A stretch of DNA of 64,000 nucleotides from Thermaerobacillus caldiproteolyticus (GCF_013761245.1 NZ_JACDUT010000010.1:52323-116322); one strand, 5' to 3'; shown: positions 1 to 9,434, counted from the first letter of the stretch. The notes: a model not told the origin generated them from the letters alone. Made by a program: numbers and translations.

Positions 1-886
1 ATATTTCAGAGCGGACTGGCTCAATTGTAAAAATTACAGGCGACAGAAAAAATAGACAGAATCTCCATTTAGAAAAGAAGCTTTCAACGGCATCTGAAGC
101 TGGTGTATTAGGTTTTGTGCTTCATCCTGAGAAAAAGAATTATGACTTTCTTTACTATACATATGAGGATAAAAAAGGACAATTTAATCGTGTTGTAGAA
201 ATACGAGAAGAAAATAATGAATGGTTTGAAGAAAAGGTTTTGCTTGACCAAATTCCAAGCGGAAACGTTCATCATGGTGGAAGAATAAAAATCGGACCGG
301 ACAAAAAATTGTACATCACAACTGGAGATGCTACAGAACCGATGCTTGCCCAAGACAAGACATCTCTTGGGGGAAAATTTTGCGTATGAATCTCGACGGC
401 ACCATACCGGACGATAATCCTTATTCCAACTCCCTTGTCTATAGCTATGGACACCGCAACCCACAAGGCTTGGCATGGGATGAAGCAGGTCAGCTTTATA
501 GCTCTGAGCACGGCTCAAGTGCACATGATGAAATTAACTTGATTAAACCGAAAGGAAATTATGGCTGGCCTTTTATTCAAGGAAATGAGAAAGAAGACGG
601 GATGATCGCACCATTGTTCCATTCAGGAGATCATACTTGGGCGCCATCTGGAATTGCTTATCATAATGGGATTTTGTATGTTGCACAGCTACGGGGGGAA
701 GGTGTTTTAGCGTTCGATTTAAAAAATAAAACATATAAACAAATCGTTTCCAACGTAGGGCGCGTGCGGGATATATTCATATTGAGAGATCATTTATTTT
801 TTGTCACAAACAACACGGATGGAAGAGGGGTTCCATCCAATCATGATGACAAATTCATCAAAATGCCCATTCCGAAAGCTTTTTGA
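1..886 (+). pseudogene. PQQ-type glucose/sorbosone dehydrogenase, 5' cut by window edge, frameshifted
   Basis: The reading frame is open from base 3, so the gene starts before the window. The protein is a beta-propeller sugar dehydrogenase of the glucose/sorbosone dehydrogenase family, an extracellular type oxidising aldoses with PQQ. Visible family motifs are HHGGRIKIGPD, YITTGDA, YGHRNPQGLAWD, SEHG, GNYGWPF and APSGIAYH. The frame breaks near 380: the expected GGKILRMNLDG needs one more A in the A-run before TTTTGCG, so the first frame stops at 387-389 and the second continues to 886. This is either a one-base deletion or a homopolymer sequencing error. Confidence 0.8.
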
Positions 887-1029
887 TGCAAAGAAATACT
901 CATTTTTCCGGATCGATAGTCCACACTGATCGAAGTTATCGAAATCGATAGGAAATAGTCAAGGAAATAGTCATCAAGACATAAGTCAAGGAATCGATTA
1001 ACCAATATAACAGGAGGTGATCATATCAC

Positions 1030-1806
1030 ATGCAAAAACAATTATTCACGGCTTTTCTTTTAATTCTTCTATTGTTATTAGTTTCTTGTTCATCAGAAGA
1101 AATGGTACAACGAGAAGGAAATCAAGTCAAAATGGCGACTGTTCAGAGCGAAAACATTGCTAATCAGAAAAATGTTGATACGCAAGCAGTAGCGGAACCG
1201 AAAAAAGATACTCCACAGCAAAACACTCAATCGCAAAAAGATCACAAGGTTACTACCGCTCCTGCTGATAAAACGAAAAATCTAACAACAAAAGAAGACG
1301 CAGCCAAGTCAATTACAAAAAGCGAAGCGCAGAAACAAGAGGTAAAAGACGTTAAACAGCCACAAGAATTCAAGAGTTCGACTAATCAACATCCAGCCAA
1401 TAAAAAATCATCTACCAATGAGCAGAAGCAAACGAACACAGCAATCACTTATGATCAAGTGAAAAGAACTCTCCATAAAGGCATGAGTAAAGAGGAAGTG
1501 GAAGCGTTCTTAAAGGTTACAGGAGTGAAAATCGTCAGTGCGTTGGACGAGAAAACAATGTACCGATATGATATAGCTTTTCCTGACCATTATCAGTTTA
1601 CCGCAAGCTTAACGGAAGATGGAACGCAATTAGATGACGTAGACATTGATGGGGTCAAAAAATATAAAGGATCCATCGTCTTTGTGGAATATGATGAACA
1701 AGCCAATATAAAAGGATACTCTATTATCTATGTGGATGAAAAAACACAAAAAGTCCATGCCTACTATCATTACCCAACCTTTGAAAAAACGGATATTCTA
1801 GAATAA
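1030..1806 (+). CDS. lipoprotein with Lys/Gln-rich linker and C-terminal domain
   Basis: This 258-residue protein begins with a lipoprotein signal peptide ending in lipobox LVSC (Cys20), so it should be lipid-anchored on the outer face of the membrane. Residues 25-140 are a low-complexity linker rich in Lys, Gln, Thr and Ser. Residues 145-258 form a folded domain beginning ITYDQVKRTLHKGMSKEEVE, with a GMSKEEV helix like those in small outer-surface lipoprotein domains. AGGAGGTGA lies about 8 bases before the ATG. It is monocistronic, with a strong terminator just after the stop. The function is unknown. Confidence 0.85.
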   Translation: MQKQLFTAFLLILLLLLVSCSSEEMVQREGNQVKMATVQSENIANQKNVDTQAVAEPKKDTPQQNTQSQKDHKVTTAPADKTKNLTTKEDAAKSITKSEAQKQEVKDVKQPQEFKSSTNQHPANKKSSTNEQKQTNTAITYDQVKRTLHKGMSKEEVEAFLKVTGVKIVSALDEKTMYRYDIAFPDHYQFTASLTEDGTQLDDVDIDGVKKYKGSIVFVEYDEQANIKGYSIIYVDEKTQKVHAYYHYPTFEKTDILE

Positions 1807-1807
1807 T

Positions 1808-1846
1808 CCAAAAAACGACCGGCACAATCGTTGGTCGTTTTTTGGA
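1808..1846 (+). terminator. intrinsic terminator after lipoprotein gene
   Basis: A perfect 13-bp inverted repeat (CCAAAAAACGACC / GGTCGTTTTTTGG) starts 2 bases after the lipoprotein stop. The A/T-rich stem base could terminate in either direction. Confidence 0.85.
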
Positions 1847-1848
1847 GT

Positions 1849-2249
1849 GCAATCATAGCGTACCAAATTTGGATATGGACTCCACGTCATCAACTTTCTG
1901 AGAAGGAGATCATGGATTTGGAACAATGTCTAGAAAGTTACTCAAATGTTCGCCCCATCTATGAAATGGTGCAAGATGATCACGAAGCGATTCGTCAAGC
2001 AGACTACCAATTCGTTTTTACGTTGGCTTTTCCATCAGCTTTCCGATTCAAAACAGCCGTTTTATCAATATGCTCGGCGCTTGCGCAGCGATTTGCAGGC
2101 AGTAAAACATGCTTTTCTTCTCCCATACAGTAGGGGTACTAGAAGGGTAAATAAACCGGTTGAAAACTATTAAACGAATGATGTATGGCCGAGCTGGATT
2201 AGCTCTGTTAGAAAAACGTATTCTCTATAGGCTGTACTCATTATTTTAA
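1849..2249 (+). pseudogene. ISL3-family transposase C-terminal relic
   Basis: Three short pieces in three frames together resemble the C-terminus of ISL3-type (IS1165/IS1167-like) transposases. Frame 1 gives a Trp-rich start and LSEKEIMDLEQCLE. A second frame gives LFHQLSDSKQPFYQYARRL followed by DLQAVKHAFLLPYS. The third frame, from 2154, gives NRLKTIKRMMYGRAGLALLE to a stop at 2247. The NRLKxIKRxMYGRAG block is the recognisable family signature. No catalytic core or terminal repeats are visible, so this is a dead fragment. Confidence 0.75.
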
Positions 2250-2857
2250 TAAAACAATAAAAATCCCCAATAGGATGATAGGTAATCATTCACCAAAAGA
2301 ACGTAAGAACCAATTTTAAATCGTTGTTGACAATGACAGGAGAACGAATAAAATTTAATGCTAAAATTCACAACATATATATCATCTATAAAAAAACAAA
2401 AAGGAAACGTAAGGGAATACCCAAACAGCGGGATATCTACAGAAAATGTAAATAATACAAGGAACTTAAATAATATACATTTCGTTCACCATACTTAAAC
2501 GTATCTAAATGTTGAATTTCAAACGGGGTGGGGAAACAGGGAACAGTCCAAGCTATTTTTTTAAATATTGTTTTAGTGTGCTTTTATAGCTACTTTTATT
2601 TACTAGTTAAAAAGGGAAACAGACTATCTTCAGATAGCCTGTTTAATAATTTTTTATAATATTTTTTCAATCGGTTTGCTTAGCAAAGATGAGTGAAGAG
2701 CGTCTCTGTTTTTTAGAATTTTTTGAAGGTTTATTAGATGTAGATGTCGAATTCATGAGTAGGATTGAATAATTTTAGGAAGATTATTTGTGTATGTATT
2801 TAAGTTTTAAGCAATAAATGCATTTAATCATTATAAATGAACAGGAGATGACGGAAT
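2250..2857. other. non-coding interval
   Basis: No convincing gene is seen. The only clear structure is an imperfect hairpin at 2617-2644 (AAACAG-CTATC / GATAG-CTGTTT) followed by an A/T-rich tract, which may terminate a lost transcript. The yukJ ribosome binding site lies at the right edge. Confidence 0.5.
2617..2655 (+). terminator. probable terminator, orphan
   Basis: An 11-pair stem with one mismatch and a TTCA loop is followed by AATAATTTTTT. No intact gene lies upstream on this strand, so it probably remains from a lost gene. Confidence 0.5.
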
Positions 2858-3550
2858 TTGTCTTTAAAAAATTATGGAGTTTTAAAAGGGAAACCGGTCG
2901 ACTCTATGATGGGAAGAGGACAGAATTCTCATTATCAAGTTCTTATCAAGGATGATGAGGAAGGTATTCAATATCGAATAGCCATTAATATTAAATCTCA
3001 ATCTTATCCTTCAGAAGTATTATATTTTGTTGGGGAGGATTTCCATTCAGAAGACATTACAAAGTTACCTGACTTAGAGTTTGGTTTTACTCCTATAAAA
3101 AATAATAACCCAGACATTGGGCTTGATTATATCAGAGGAAATTTATTCGATCCTGGAAAGATGATTCCTCTCCCAGCTGATGTAGAGGGACCAGATAACG
3201 ATTTGAACGAAAAGATTCAATATTATATTAAGCAAGCTATTGATAAGAAGGCAATTATATACGCTTTTGGAGAGAGATGGGGCCCAGAGCAAAATAAACC
3301 TGATAAGTATTTTGGCTTTTTACCTGGTAATGGTATACATGATATTCATATGAACCAAGGAAATGTAGGGAGATGGAAAAATGATAACGGGATATGGCAG
3401 GATGGGGGAATTCTAATACATTTTGAACAAGAGAAAAGGTGGGTAGCCATTTTTCTAGCTTTCCAATCTCAATCATGGTGTACAGATGAAAAGGGGAATG
3501 CAATCAAAACAGTAGAAGAATGTAACCATAAAAATGTGAATAATCAGTAA
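2858..3550 (+). CDS. yukJ: YukJ family protein (DUF2278)
   Basis: The 230-residue product matches the YukJ/DUF2278 family in length and pattern: N-terminal LKNYGVLKGKPVD, then GQNSHYQVLI, a YIRGNLFD block and a C-terminal region with FGERWGPE, PGNGIHDIHMNQGN and QDGGILIHF. The conserved GIHDIHMNQGN motif suggests a small-molecule or metal site, but no reaction has been firmly established for the family. It starts at TTG with GGAG 11 bases upstream. It is a single-gene unit followed by divergent A/T-rich DNA. It is probably cytoplasmic, since no signal peptide or membrane segment is seen. Confidence 0.85.
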   Translation: MSLKNYGVLKGKPVDSMMGRGQNSHYQVLIKDDEEGIQYRIAINIKSQSYPSEVLYFVGEDFHSEDITKLPDLEFGFTPIKNNNPDIGLDYIRGNLFDPGKMIPLPADVEGPDNDLNEKIQYYIKQAIDKKAIIYAFGERWGPEQNKPDKYFGFLPGNGIHDIHMNQGNVGRWKNDNGIWQDGGILIHFEQEKRWVAIFLAFQSQSWCTDEKGNAIKTVEECNHKNVNNQ

Positions 3551-3642
3551 AAAAAGTTTTATACTGGACATTAACAATAAAAAAGTGTTTACCTTAGAGT
3601 AAACAATTTGTATTTAAGGTTTGTAAAATAAGACACAATGTT

Positions 3643-3897
3643 CTATAACTGAACATTAATGTTTAATAGTTGCCGTTTAATATCCCACCCTTTAGGTTTC
3701 ATATCTGGATTGAACCATTTTCCTCCATCTTCAATCCATTTTTTACGGTATTCCTCAAATGAAAGTCCTTCACTGTCATCATCAAATCCAAATTCAAAAC
3801 CGCAACAATCACATATTTCATAAGAAGGATTACCATCATGATCATAAGGCATTTCTTCTAACCCATCATAACCACAAACCGGACAGATATTTTTCAT
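3643..3897 (-). CDS. CPCC-family cysteine-rich protein
   Basis: This 84-residue protein has two Cys clusters, CPVC at residues 5-8 and CDCC at 29-32, typical of the small CPCC cysteine-rich family, which probably binds zinc. The start at 3897 (MKNICPVC) is preferred over the longer ATG at 3906, because AGGAG abuts 3906 but lies about 9 bases before 3897. The remainder is acidic, with SFEEYRKKWIEDGGKWFNPD. It lies 12 bases downstream of a lipoprotein gene with a toxin-like C-terminal domain, so the two are probably cotranscribed. A role as partner or immunity protein is inferred from this pairing only. Confidence 0.75.
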   Translation of the reverse strand: MKNICPVCGYDGLEEMPYDHDGNPSYEICDCCGFEFGFDDDSEGLSFEEYRKKWIEDGGKWFNPDMKPKGWDIKRQLLNINVQL

Positions 3898-3909
3898 TTT
3901 TATCATCTC

Positions 3910-4305
3910 CTATTGCTTCTTAAAATACTTAATTCCTTCTTTAGGTTTGAAATAAGTCCTTATAACACCATCTTTTGTAACTACAGCAAACTCATTAGTC
4001 GATTTATTATAGAACAGTATATCTCCGTTTGAACGAGTTTTTGTTAAGATATTCCCACCTGGTTTTGAGTTAATTAGATTCCTTGCTCTTTCTAAGTATT
4101 CATCCATTGTTATATTGCCAAATTCCTTTTGTTTAACTACATGTTTAATATAATGACTTCTTAGAAGCTTTTCTGATGCAAAATTAGCATTTTTAAAATC
4201 ACCAATACCTTTACTAAAATTTTCTTCGTATGTTTTAGAGCTACAACCAATAGTAAGTATGAATACTAATAAAAATAGTAATAAGCTCCAAAGTGTTCTT
4301 TTCAT
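3910..4305 (-). CDS. small lipoprotein with nuclease-toxin-like C-terminal domain
   Basis: Starting at MKRTLW (AGGGG about 12 bases upstream), the protein has a signal peptide with lipobox TIGC (Cys21) and a mature part of 110 residues. Residues 50-131 contain HYIKHVVKQKEFGNIT, EYLERARNLI, ILFYNKSTNEFAVV and VIRTYFKPKEG. This His...FGxxTxxEY...NEF...IRTxFKP pattern resembles C-terminal RNase domains of polymorphic toxins in the Barnase/EndoU/colicin E5/RelE-like fold group. A stand-alone lipid-anchored version is unusual. It is cotranscribed with the CPCC gene. It could instead be an inactive secreted derivative; activity is not shown by sequence. Confidence 0.7.
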   Translation of the reverse strand: MKRTLWSLLLFLLVFILTIGCSSKTYEENFSKGIGDFKNANFASEKLLRSHYIKHVVKQKEFGNITMDEYLERARNLINSKPGGNILTKTRSNGDILFYNKSTNEFAVVTKDGVIRTYFKPKEGIKYFKKQ

Positions 4306-4722
4306 CCTTATTCCAACCCCTCGAATCATTTTCTTTGGAAAGGAATACGAATTTCACCCTTTTAGGGTAGGAAAATAGTTACCTATATGTGCCTATTCTT
4401 TTATCGATATATTTTGCTGAATGAATAAAAGGTCAGAAACTCTATCATATTTTAGCGAAAACTAGAAGAGAAAATCAAGCTGCGCCCATTTTGGTGATGG
4501 GCTTTTTTGTTTGATGAACAAGAAGTTCTATCATAAAAATAATCTCAACACCAAATAAATCGTTGGATGTAAAAAGTGACTAAAAATAAAAAAGAGCCAC
4601 TTCTTTTTAGAGAGTGACTTTGTATGAGTACAATTATTACAGGTTACAGGGCTAGTATATAAGTAAATTCATTACTTCATGCATATTGCTTTATCTAAGA
4701 GAAGAACCGTGTTTGATTTTTA
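4306..4722. other. non-coding interval with one orphan terminator
   Basis: No gene is supported here. It contains a clear rho-independent terminator at 4483-4509 on the plus strand, but no gene remains to be terminated. Confidence 0.5.
4483..4509 (+). terminator. intrinsic terminator (orphan)
   Basis: GCCCAT and ATGGGC form a stem around a TTTTGGTG loop, followed by TTTTTT. Confidence 0.7.
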
Positions 4723-4884
4723 TTATTTGCCCATAAGCCTCGTTAAAGCCATCCCAAGAAATCCAACACCCATTCCTATGAGCCATCCGATTTGGGGACT
4801 TCCTAACCAAGCTCCCAATCCTCCACCAAGAAACATGCAGCCAACAAACACTAATCCTCCAGCTCCCCATTTTTTCTGCTTCAT
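4723..4884 (-). CDS. small glycine-rich membrane protein
   Basis: This 53-residue gene reads MKQKKWGAGGLVFVGCMF onward and ends LMGK. Two hydrophobic, Gly-rich segments (about residues 8-27 and 31-49) suggest a two-helix membrane protein with glycine-zipper packing. AGGGGGTGA sits 7 bases before the ATG at 4884, which makes this frame much better supported than the two overlapping longer frames. No function can be assigned. Confidence 0.75.
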   Translation of the reverse strand: MKQKKWGAGGLVFVGCMFLGGGLGAWLGSPQIGWLIGMGVGFLGMALTRLMGK

Positions 4885-5327
4885 TATTCAATCACCCCCT
4901 TTTAATTAAAACATATGTAGCTAACTAACCTTTCCTGCACATAATATGTTAGATATTAGAGACTTTTAGATCCCTTCAGCAACAATTCAAAATTCCAAAA
5001 TTTTATTCGTGAAATCATATTATTTTTGTGGACATCTAACAATCTATTGTTCTTGGTTTTCCTGTTAGTCCTGATGTTAAACATTCAAAAAATGAATTAG
5101 CAGATTGAAAATAATTAACATTGATAAAATAATCTCGGATCGCTGCCTGAAACATTATGTACAGTTAAGATTTATTATCGAAAATAGCCATTCAAGATGG
5201 CTAACCCATGAAGAAATATCAGCAGGTGTGATTTTAAAAATTTTTTGAGAGTAAAAGAATTCAATGGCATATAAAAATTTAAAGTAAGCCCCAGTTTATA
5301 GATGATCGATACTTTCATAAAAGATTA
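4885..5327. other. non-coding interval
   Basis: No gene is seen. A short hairpin AGCCAT-TCAAG-ATGGCT lies at 5186-5202 without a U-tract. It could contain the terminator of the LysR gene, but none is convincing. Confidence 0.4.
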
Positions 5328-6182
5328 TTAATTAAAAAATAAGGTAAATAACAATTTTCCTATATCCGGATTTCGGGCGATAAGTGAGATCTGTCTCTTT
5401 ATGTTGAAATCTGCAATCGGAAGAACCTTAATAATGGATCGATCTATATTATAGGTGAAAATTTCCGGAAGAATAGATATGCCTAAATTTGCTGAAATAA
5501 ACCCAATAATACTTTGGCCAAAGTCAATTTCAAAAGAAATATTCGGTTGAGAATGATGAAGTCTATATGCTTCTTCTATTAACATGCGAACATCGCATGA
5601 AGAAGGGAGAACAACAAGAGGTTCATCTTTGAAATCCTTAAAATAAATTATATCTTCATGCCTAGCCAGTGGATGAAGATGATTGACAAACAAATAAAAA
5701 GGTTCTTTAAAAAGAGGCTTAGACCAGTATGAATGTTGAATTTCTCGATCATCTAATAGCGCAGCATCGATGTCTCCAGTATGCAGGTTATTTAAAATAT
5801 CATAAAAGCTATAAGAAATTTTAATACTCACTTCCCGGTTGTGTTCCTTAGCGGTAGCTAATTTATATGGGAGATAAAAGCTGGCAATACTTGGCCACGT
5901 TCCAATTTTAATTTCTGATGTTTCTTGTGTAGATAGAATTTTTCTCTGTATAGAACGAATTTTATGTAAAACAGGTTCAATTTCTCTAAATAAAATATCC
6001 CCAGCTTCTGTTAATTCTACTCCTTTTGCAGAACGTGTAAATAAAGTTGCTCCTAGATCTTCTTCTAATTTTCTAATTTGTTTGCTTAATGCTGGCTGTG
6101 TCATATGAAGCTGCTCACTAGCTTTTGTTAAGCTTTTTGTCTTCGCTGTTACCAAGAAAGCCTCTAGCCACTCTGTTCTCAT
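5328..6182 (-). CDS. LysR-family transcriptional regulator
   Basis: This 284-residue protein has an N-terminal winged helix-turn-helix (residues 1-60: AFLVTAKTKSLTKASEQLHM, QPALSKQIRKLEEDLGATLF, LTEAG) and a periplasmic-binding-like effector domain from about 90 to 280. It is transcribed divergently from the aldehyde dehydrogenase gene at 6306, and two 15-bp dyads of LysR type lie between them. It therefore probably controls that gene and itself, with an aldehyde or related metabolite as candidate effector. GAGGGATAAAA precedes the ATG. Confidence 0.9.
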   Translation of the reverse strand: MRTEWLEAFLVTAKTKSLTKASEQLHMTQPALSKQIRKLEEDLGATLFTRSAKGVELTEAGDILFREIEPVLHKIRSIQRKILSTQETSEIKIGTWPSIASFYLPYKLATAKEHNREVSIKISYSFYDILNNLHTGDIDAALLDDREIQHSYWSKPLFKEPFYLFVNHLHPLARHEDIIYFKDFKDEPLVVLPSSCDVRMLIEEAYRLHHSQPNISFEIDFGQSIIGFISANLGISILPEIFTYNIDRSIIKVLPIADFNIKRQISLIARNPDIGKLLFTLFFN

Positions 6183-6193
6183 TTTTATCCCTC

Positions 6194-6220
6194 ATAACTT
6201 TTTGTTATACCCATAGTATA
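6194..6220. promoter_or_regulatory. two adjacent LysR-type operator dyads
   Basis: ATAAC-TTTTT-GTTAT (6194-6208) and TATAC-CCATA-GTATA (6206-6220) are perfect 5-5-5 dyads overlapping by three bases in the divergent LysR/aldehyde dehydrogenase intergenic region. Both satisfy the T-N11-A LysR box rule. Confidence 0.6.
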
Positions 6221-6305
6221 TAAAGGAAGTACTCCTAATGCAAAAATCATGATAGTCTGTGGATGAGTTCAAAACAACAGCAGTGTATCTAAGGGGGACA
6301 ATCTT

Positions 6306-7733
6306 ATGTATCCAAACAGAATGTATGTGAATGGCCAGTGGATTGATGCAAAAGAAACCATTGATGTCATCAATCCAGCTACAAAGGAGATCATCGGAAC
6401 TATTCCAAACGGCGGCAAGAAAGAAGCGAAAATGGCAGTAGATGCGGCATATTCTGCTTTTAAGGAGTGGTCTAAAAAGACTGCCGAAGAGCGTAGTAAA
6501 CTTCTATTAAAATGGTATTCCTTAATTGAAGAACATACGGATGAACTGGCGGAAATCATCACCACTGAACAAGGAAAACCTCTTTCCGAAGCAAAAGAAG
6601 AGATTTTCTATGCGAATAGCTATATCTCTTGGTTTGCTGAAGAAGGAAAACGAATTTATGGAGAAACTATTCCGGCATCCTCTCCTAATAAACGTATTAT
6701 AGTAAAAAAACAGCCTATAGGTGTTATTGCAGCCATCACTCCATGGAATTTTCCAGCAGCTATGATTACACGAAAAATTGCCCCAGCTCTTGCTGCTGGT
6801 TGTACAACCGTTTTGAAACCATCTGAACAGACGCCTTTCACTGCTTTGAAACTGGCGGAACTCGCTGAACAAGCCGGGATTCCAAAAGGGGTCATTAATA
6901 TTGTAACAGGTGATGCTGAACCGATTGTAGATGTATGGCAAAAGGATGAACGTGTGCGCAAGCTCACTTTTACCGGTTCTACACGCGTAGGGAAAATTTT
7001 AATGCGCGGGGCTGCTGACACTGTGAAAAAGTTATCTCTCGAATTAGGAGGGCATGCTCCGTTCATTGTGACAGCTAATGCAGATATAGAGAAAGCCGTA
7101 GAGGGCGTTATAGCTTCTAAATTTAGAAATGCAGGCCAAACATGTATATGTGCAAACCGTATTTTTGTAGAAGAAGGGATTGCTGAAGAATTTTCTAAAA
7201 AACTAGCAGAAAAAGTGGCAAAATTGAAAGTAGGTAATGGATTTGAAGAGGGCGTAGATATAGGTCCACTCATTAACGAGGCAGCAGTTCGTAAAGTACA
7301 GGCACAAATTGAAGACGCAAAGCAAAAAGGGGCTAAAATCCTTGTAGGAGGTAACTCCATAAAAGAAGAAGAAGGCTTTTTTATGGAACCAACTGTTATT
7401 ATGAATGCTACTGACGATATGTACTGCATGTATGAGGAAACATTTGGGCCGCTTGCTCCTATCGCAACATTTAAAACAGTAGAAGAAGCTATTGAACGTG
7501 CTAATAATAGTCCTTATGGATTGGCTGCATACGTATTTACAGAGAATATGAAAGAGGCAGTTTATATAACAGAGGCATTAGAATATGGAATTATAGGTTT
7601 AAATGATGGTTCTCCTTCGGCTGCCCAAGCACCATTCGGTGGATTTAAAGAGAGTGGGGTGGGCCGTGAAGGTAGCCGCTATGGAATTGAAGACTATCTC
7701 GAAATTAAGTATATTTCACTCGGATTGAAATAA
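6306..7733 (+). CDS. gabD: NAD(P)-dependent aldehyde dehydrogenase, succinate-semialdehyde type
   Basis: The 475-residue protein is a full-length ALDH. It shows the PWNFP oxyanion motif, KPSEQTPFTALKLAEL, the cofactor loop FTGSTRVGK, general base Glu in LELGGHAPF, catalytic Cys280 in GQTC, the EETFGPLAP motif and the C-terminal PFGGFKESGVGREGS typical of succinate-semialdehyde dehydrogenases. It would oxidise succinic semialdehyde or a similar aldehyde in the cytoplasm. The LysR regulator is divergent, and a FUSC-type membrane protein follows 45 bases downstream. No gabT lies nearby, so the exact substrate is uncertain. Confidence 0.88.
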   Translation: MYPNRMYVNGQWIDAKETIDVINPATKEIIGTIPNGGKKEAKMAVDAAYSAFKEWSKKTAEERSKLLLKWYSLIEEHTDELAEIITTEQGKPLSEAKEEIFYANSYISWFAEEGKRIYGETIPASSPNKRIIVKKQPIGVIAAITPWNFPAAMITRKIAPALAAGCTTVLKPSEQTPFTALKLAELAEQAGIPKGVINIVTGDAEPIVDVWQKDERVRKLTFTGSTRVGKILMRGAADTVKKLSLELGGHAPFIVTANADIEKAVEGVIASKFRNAGQTCICANRIFVEEGIAEEFSKKLAEKVAKLKVGNGFEEGVDIGPLINEAAVRKVQAQIEDAKQKGAKILVGGNSIKEEEGFFMEPTVIMNATDDMYCMYEETFGPLAPIATFKTVEEAIERANNSPYGLAAYVFTENMKEAVYITEALEYGIIGLNDGSPSAAQAPFGGFKESGVGREGSRYGIEDYLEIKYISLGLK

Positions 7734-7778
7734 TTTACCTCTAATAATAACAAAAAGGATAATAACGGGGAAAGACCT

Positions 7779-8288
7779 ATGAACACCAAAGTATTTATAA
7801 AGCATCTTAGTAGAGAATTAAATCGTGTAGGAATCACTTTACAGACTTTTAAAATATCGCTAGCAGCAGGAATTTCATGGTGGCTAGCGACTTTAATTAC
7901 TCCCCATTTCTATCCTTTTATTGCTCCGTTAACAGCAGTTTTAATTACTGATACAACTTTTAAAAAGGCTGTAACCAAAGCGATTAACCGTTTTTTAGGG
8001 GTTGCAGGCGGAGTGGCATGCAGTCTGTTTATTTCTCAGTGGATCATACCGTCAGGAATAGCAGTCTTTTTGAGTATTTTTGTAGGGATGGCAATTGCGA
8101 AAACTCTTAAACTTCATCAAGATAGTATCACACAAATAGGTGTAACTGTCGTAATGGTTTTGGCTTTTTTACATTCAGGAGGTTATGAATGGGCACGTAT
8201 AATTGAGACAGTCATAGGATCAGTCGTTGCCATTTTTGTTACTATTTTTCCACCTCACAGGAGAGCTGGTAATTATGATACCCCTTGA
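7779..8288 (+). CDS. FUSC/aromatic acid exporter-family membrane protein (short)
   Basis: The 169-residue protein has about four transmembrane helices and the PLTAVLITDTTFKKAVTKAI / RFLGVAGGVACSLF / SITQIGVTVVMVLAF pattern of the aromatic-acid-exporter (ArAE/FUSC) membrane domain. Full-length relatives carry an additional cytoplasmic C-terminal domain that is absent here. It follows the aldehyde dehydrogenase closely and may be cotranscribed, which would fit export of an organic acid. The ribosome binding site (GGGGAAAGACCT) is weak. Confidence 0.75.
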   Translation: MNTKVFIKHLSRELNRVGITLQTFKISLAAGISWWLATLITPHFYPFIAPLTAVLITDTTFKKAVTKAINRFLGVAGGVACSLFISQWIIPSGIAVFLSIFVGMAIAKTLKLHQDSITQIGVTVVMVLAFLHSGGYEWARIIETVIGSVVAIFVTIFPPHRRAGNYDTP

Positions 8289-8370
8289 TCTTGGTTTGGT
8301 ATAATATTCCATTAACAGGAGGCGTTGGTTCAAGAACGGCTAAATAAAAATCTAATCTCTAAAGCCACGT

Positions 8371-8437
8371 AAATATAAAGTGATGGATAATAATTGAGTT
8401 AGTAAATATTAGCGCATGTGCTTTTATTTGTCTGGAC
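8371..8437 (+). repeat. block also present at 54660-54811
   Basis: The segments ATATAAAGTGATGGATAATA and GTAAATATTAGCGCATGTGC recur with a few mismatches near 54660 and 54776. Here they lie just upstream of the nucleotidyltransferase relic, so they mark the left side of a duplicated cassette. Confidence 0.55.
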
Positions 8438-8533
8438 ATAAAAAAGGAATCAAATGTTTAAATATCTAATATATAAAATCAATATGGATTTATATTCTAA
8501 AAATATATTTTACGAGGAGTTGTCATTCAATGT

Positions 8534-9369
8534 GTGGGATTTGTAACTAGACACAAAGAAAGAGATTTAGAAATTCCGATGCACCGTCAAGAGTTAATGA
8601 CTGCAATTGAAAAAGATTTGTTCAATGACGATGATGTATTAGCGGCTTTTTATGGCGGTTCAATCGGAAATGAAAATATGGATTTATATTCCGACATTGA
8701 CCTCCGCATCGTTGTATTACCTGAAAAATTTCAAGAATTTATCTCGAACAAAAAAATCGGCCTAAAAAATGGGGAAATGTTCTTTATTTTGAGGATTTAG
8801 GTCCGTTTGTAACTTATTCCATCGCTCACTATGATTGTTTCGTTAAAGTGGATACATTTTATTATAAACCTGAAGACATTCAGCCTTCTGTATGGATGAA
8901 AAATATCAAAATTATAAAAGATACGAATGGAATATTGGCAGATATTTTAGATCAATCAATGGCTTTGTCCTATGAACCAACGATGGAAGAATTCGAGCTT
9001 TGGAGAACAAAGTTTTTTGCGTATTTTCATGAAGCTTATCGCAGAGTAATGAGAAAAGAGTATTATTATGCTTTGAAATGTATTGACAGCTTACGTTTAT
9101 CAATGGCAACAGCTTGGTATATGGAAGTAGGCATCCAACCAAATACGTTTGGTGATTGGGCAAAATACGAAGGTGAAAGGAGTAAACTAGAAGCCTGGCA
9201 ACGATCCCTCCTTGAAAGTTGGGAATGTGGTAGAAATCCCCTTGAAATGATGAATGTGATGAAAAGGATAGTTCCAGAATTTAAAAGGGGCCATAACAAT
9301 CTTTGTCATAAGCTCGGGATCGAAGAAAGCCCTGAGTGGGTTAATGGAATTATTGATATGGTTATTTGA
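8534..9369 (+). pseudogene. nucleotidyltransferase (aminoglycoside adenylyltransferase-like), frameshifted
   Basis: The first frame (to 8800) carries the polymerase-beta nucleotidyltransferase motif FYGGSIGNENMDLYSDIDLR. The rest of the protein continues in another frame from about 8758 (RPKKWGNVLYFEDLG ...) to 9369 and ends GIIDMVI. The break lies in an A7 run at 8750-8756, so it may be a real mutation or a sequencing error. The true start is also unclear: GAGGAG lies upstream of ATG 8530, which is out of frame. A second copy survives only as 33 codons at 59227-59325. Confidence 0.75.
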
Positions 9370-9373
9370 GCAG

Positions 9374-9404
9374 AAACACCCGCAAAAAGTGCGGGTGTTT
9401 TTAA
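9374..9404 (+). terminator. terminator after nucleotidyltransferase relic
   Basis: AAACACCCGC / GCGGGTGTTT is a perfect 10-bp stem followed by TTTAA. The equivalent, longer hairpin follows the second copy at 59326. Confidence 0.85.
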
Positions 9405-9434
9405 CTATCCCGAAAATTTGTATTTTCATTATTT

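Noticed and set aside
1831..2133. Intact 100-residue protein
   Set aside because: Its C-terminal part is out of frame with the transposase signature that follows; the whole is an ISL3 relic.
4679..4909. Plus-strand and alternative minus-strand frames of 66-76 residues
   Set aside because: A 53-residue minus-strand frame (4723-4884) with a strong ribosome binding site and membrane-protein composition explains the region better; the Pro-rich plus frame is its shadow.
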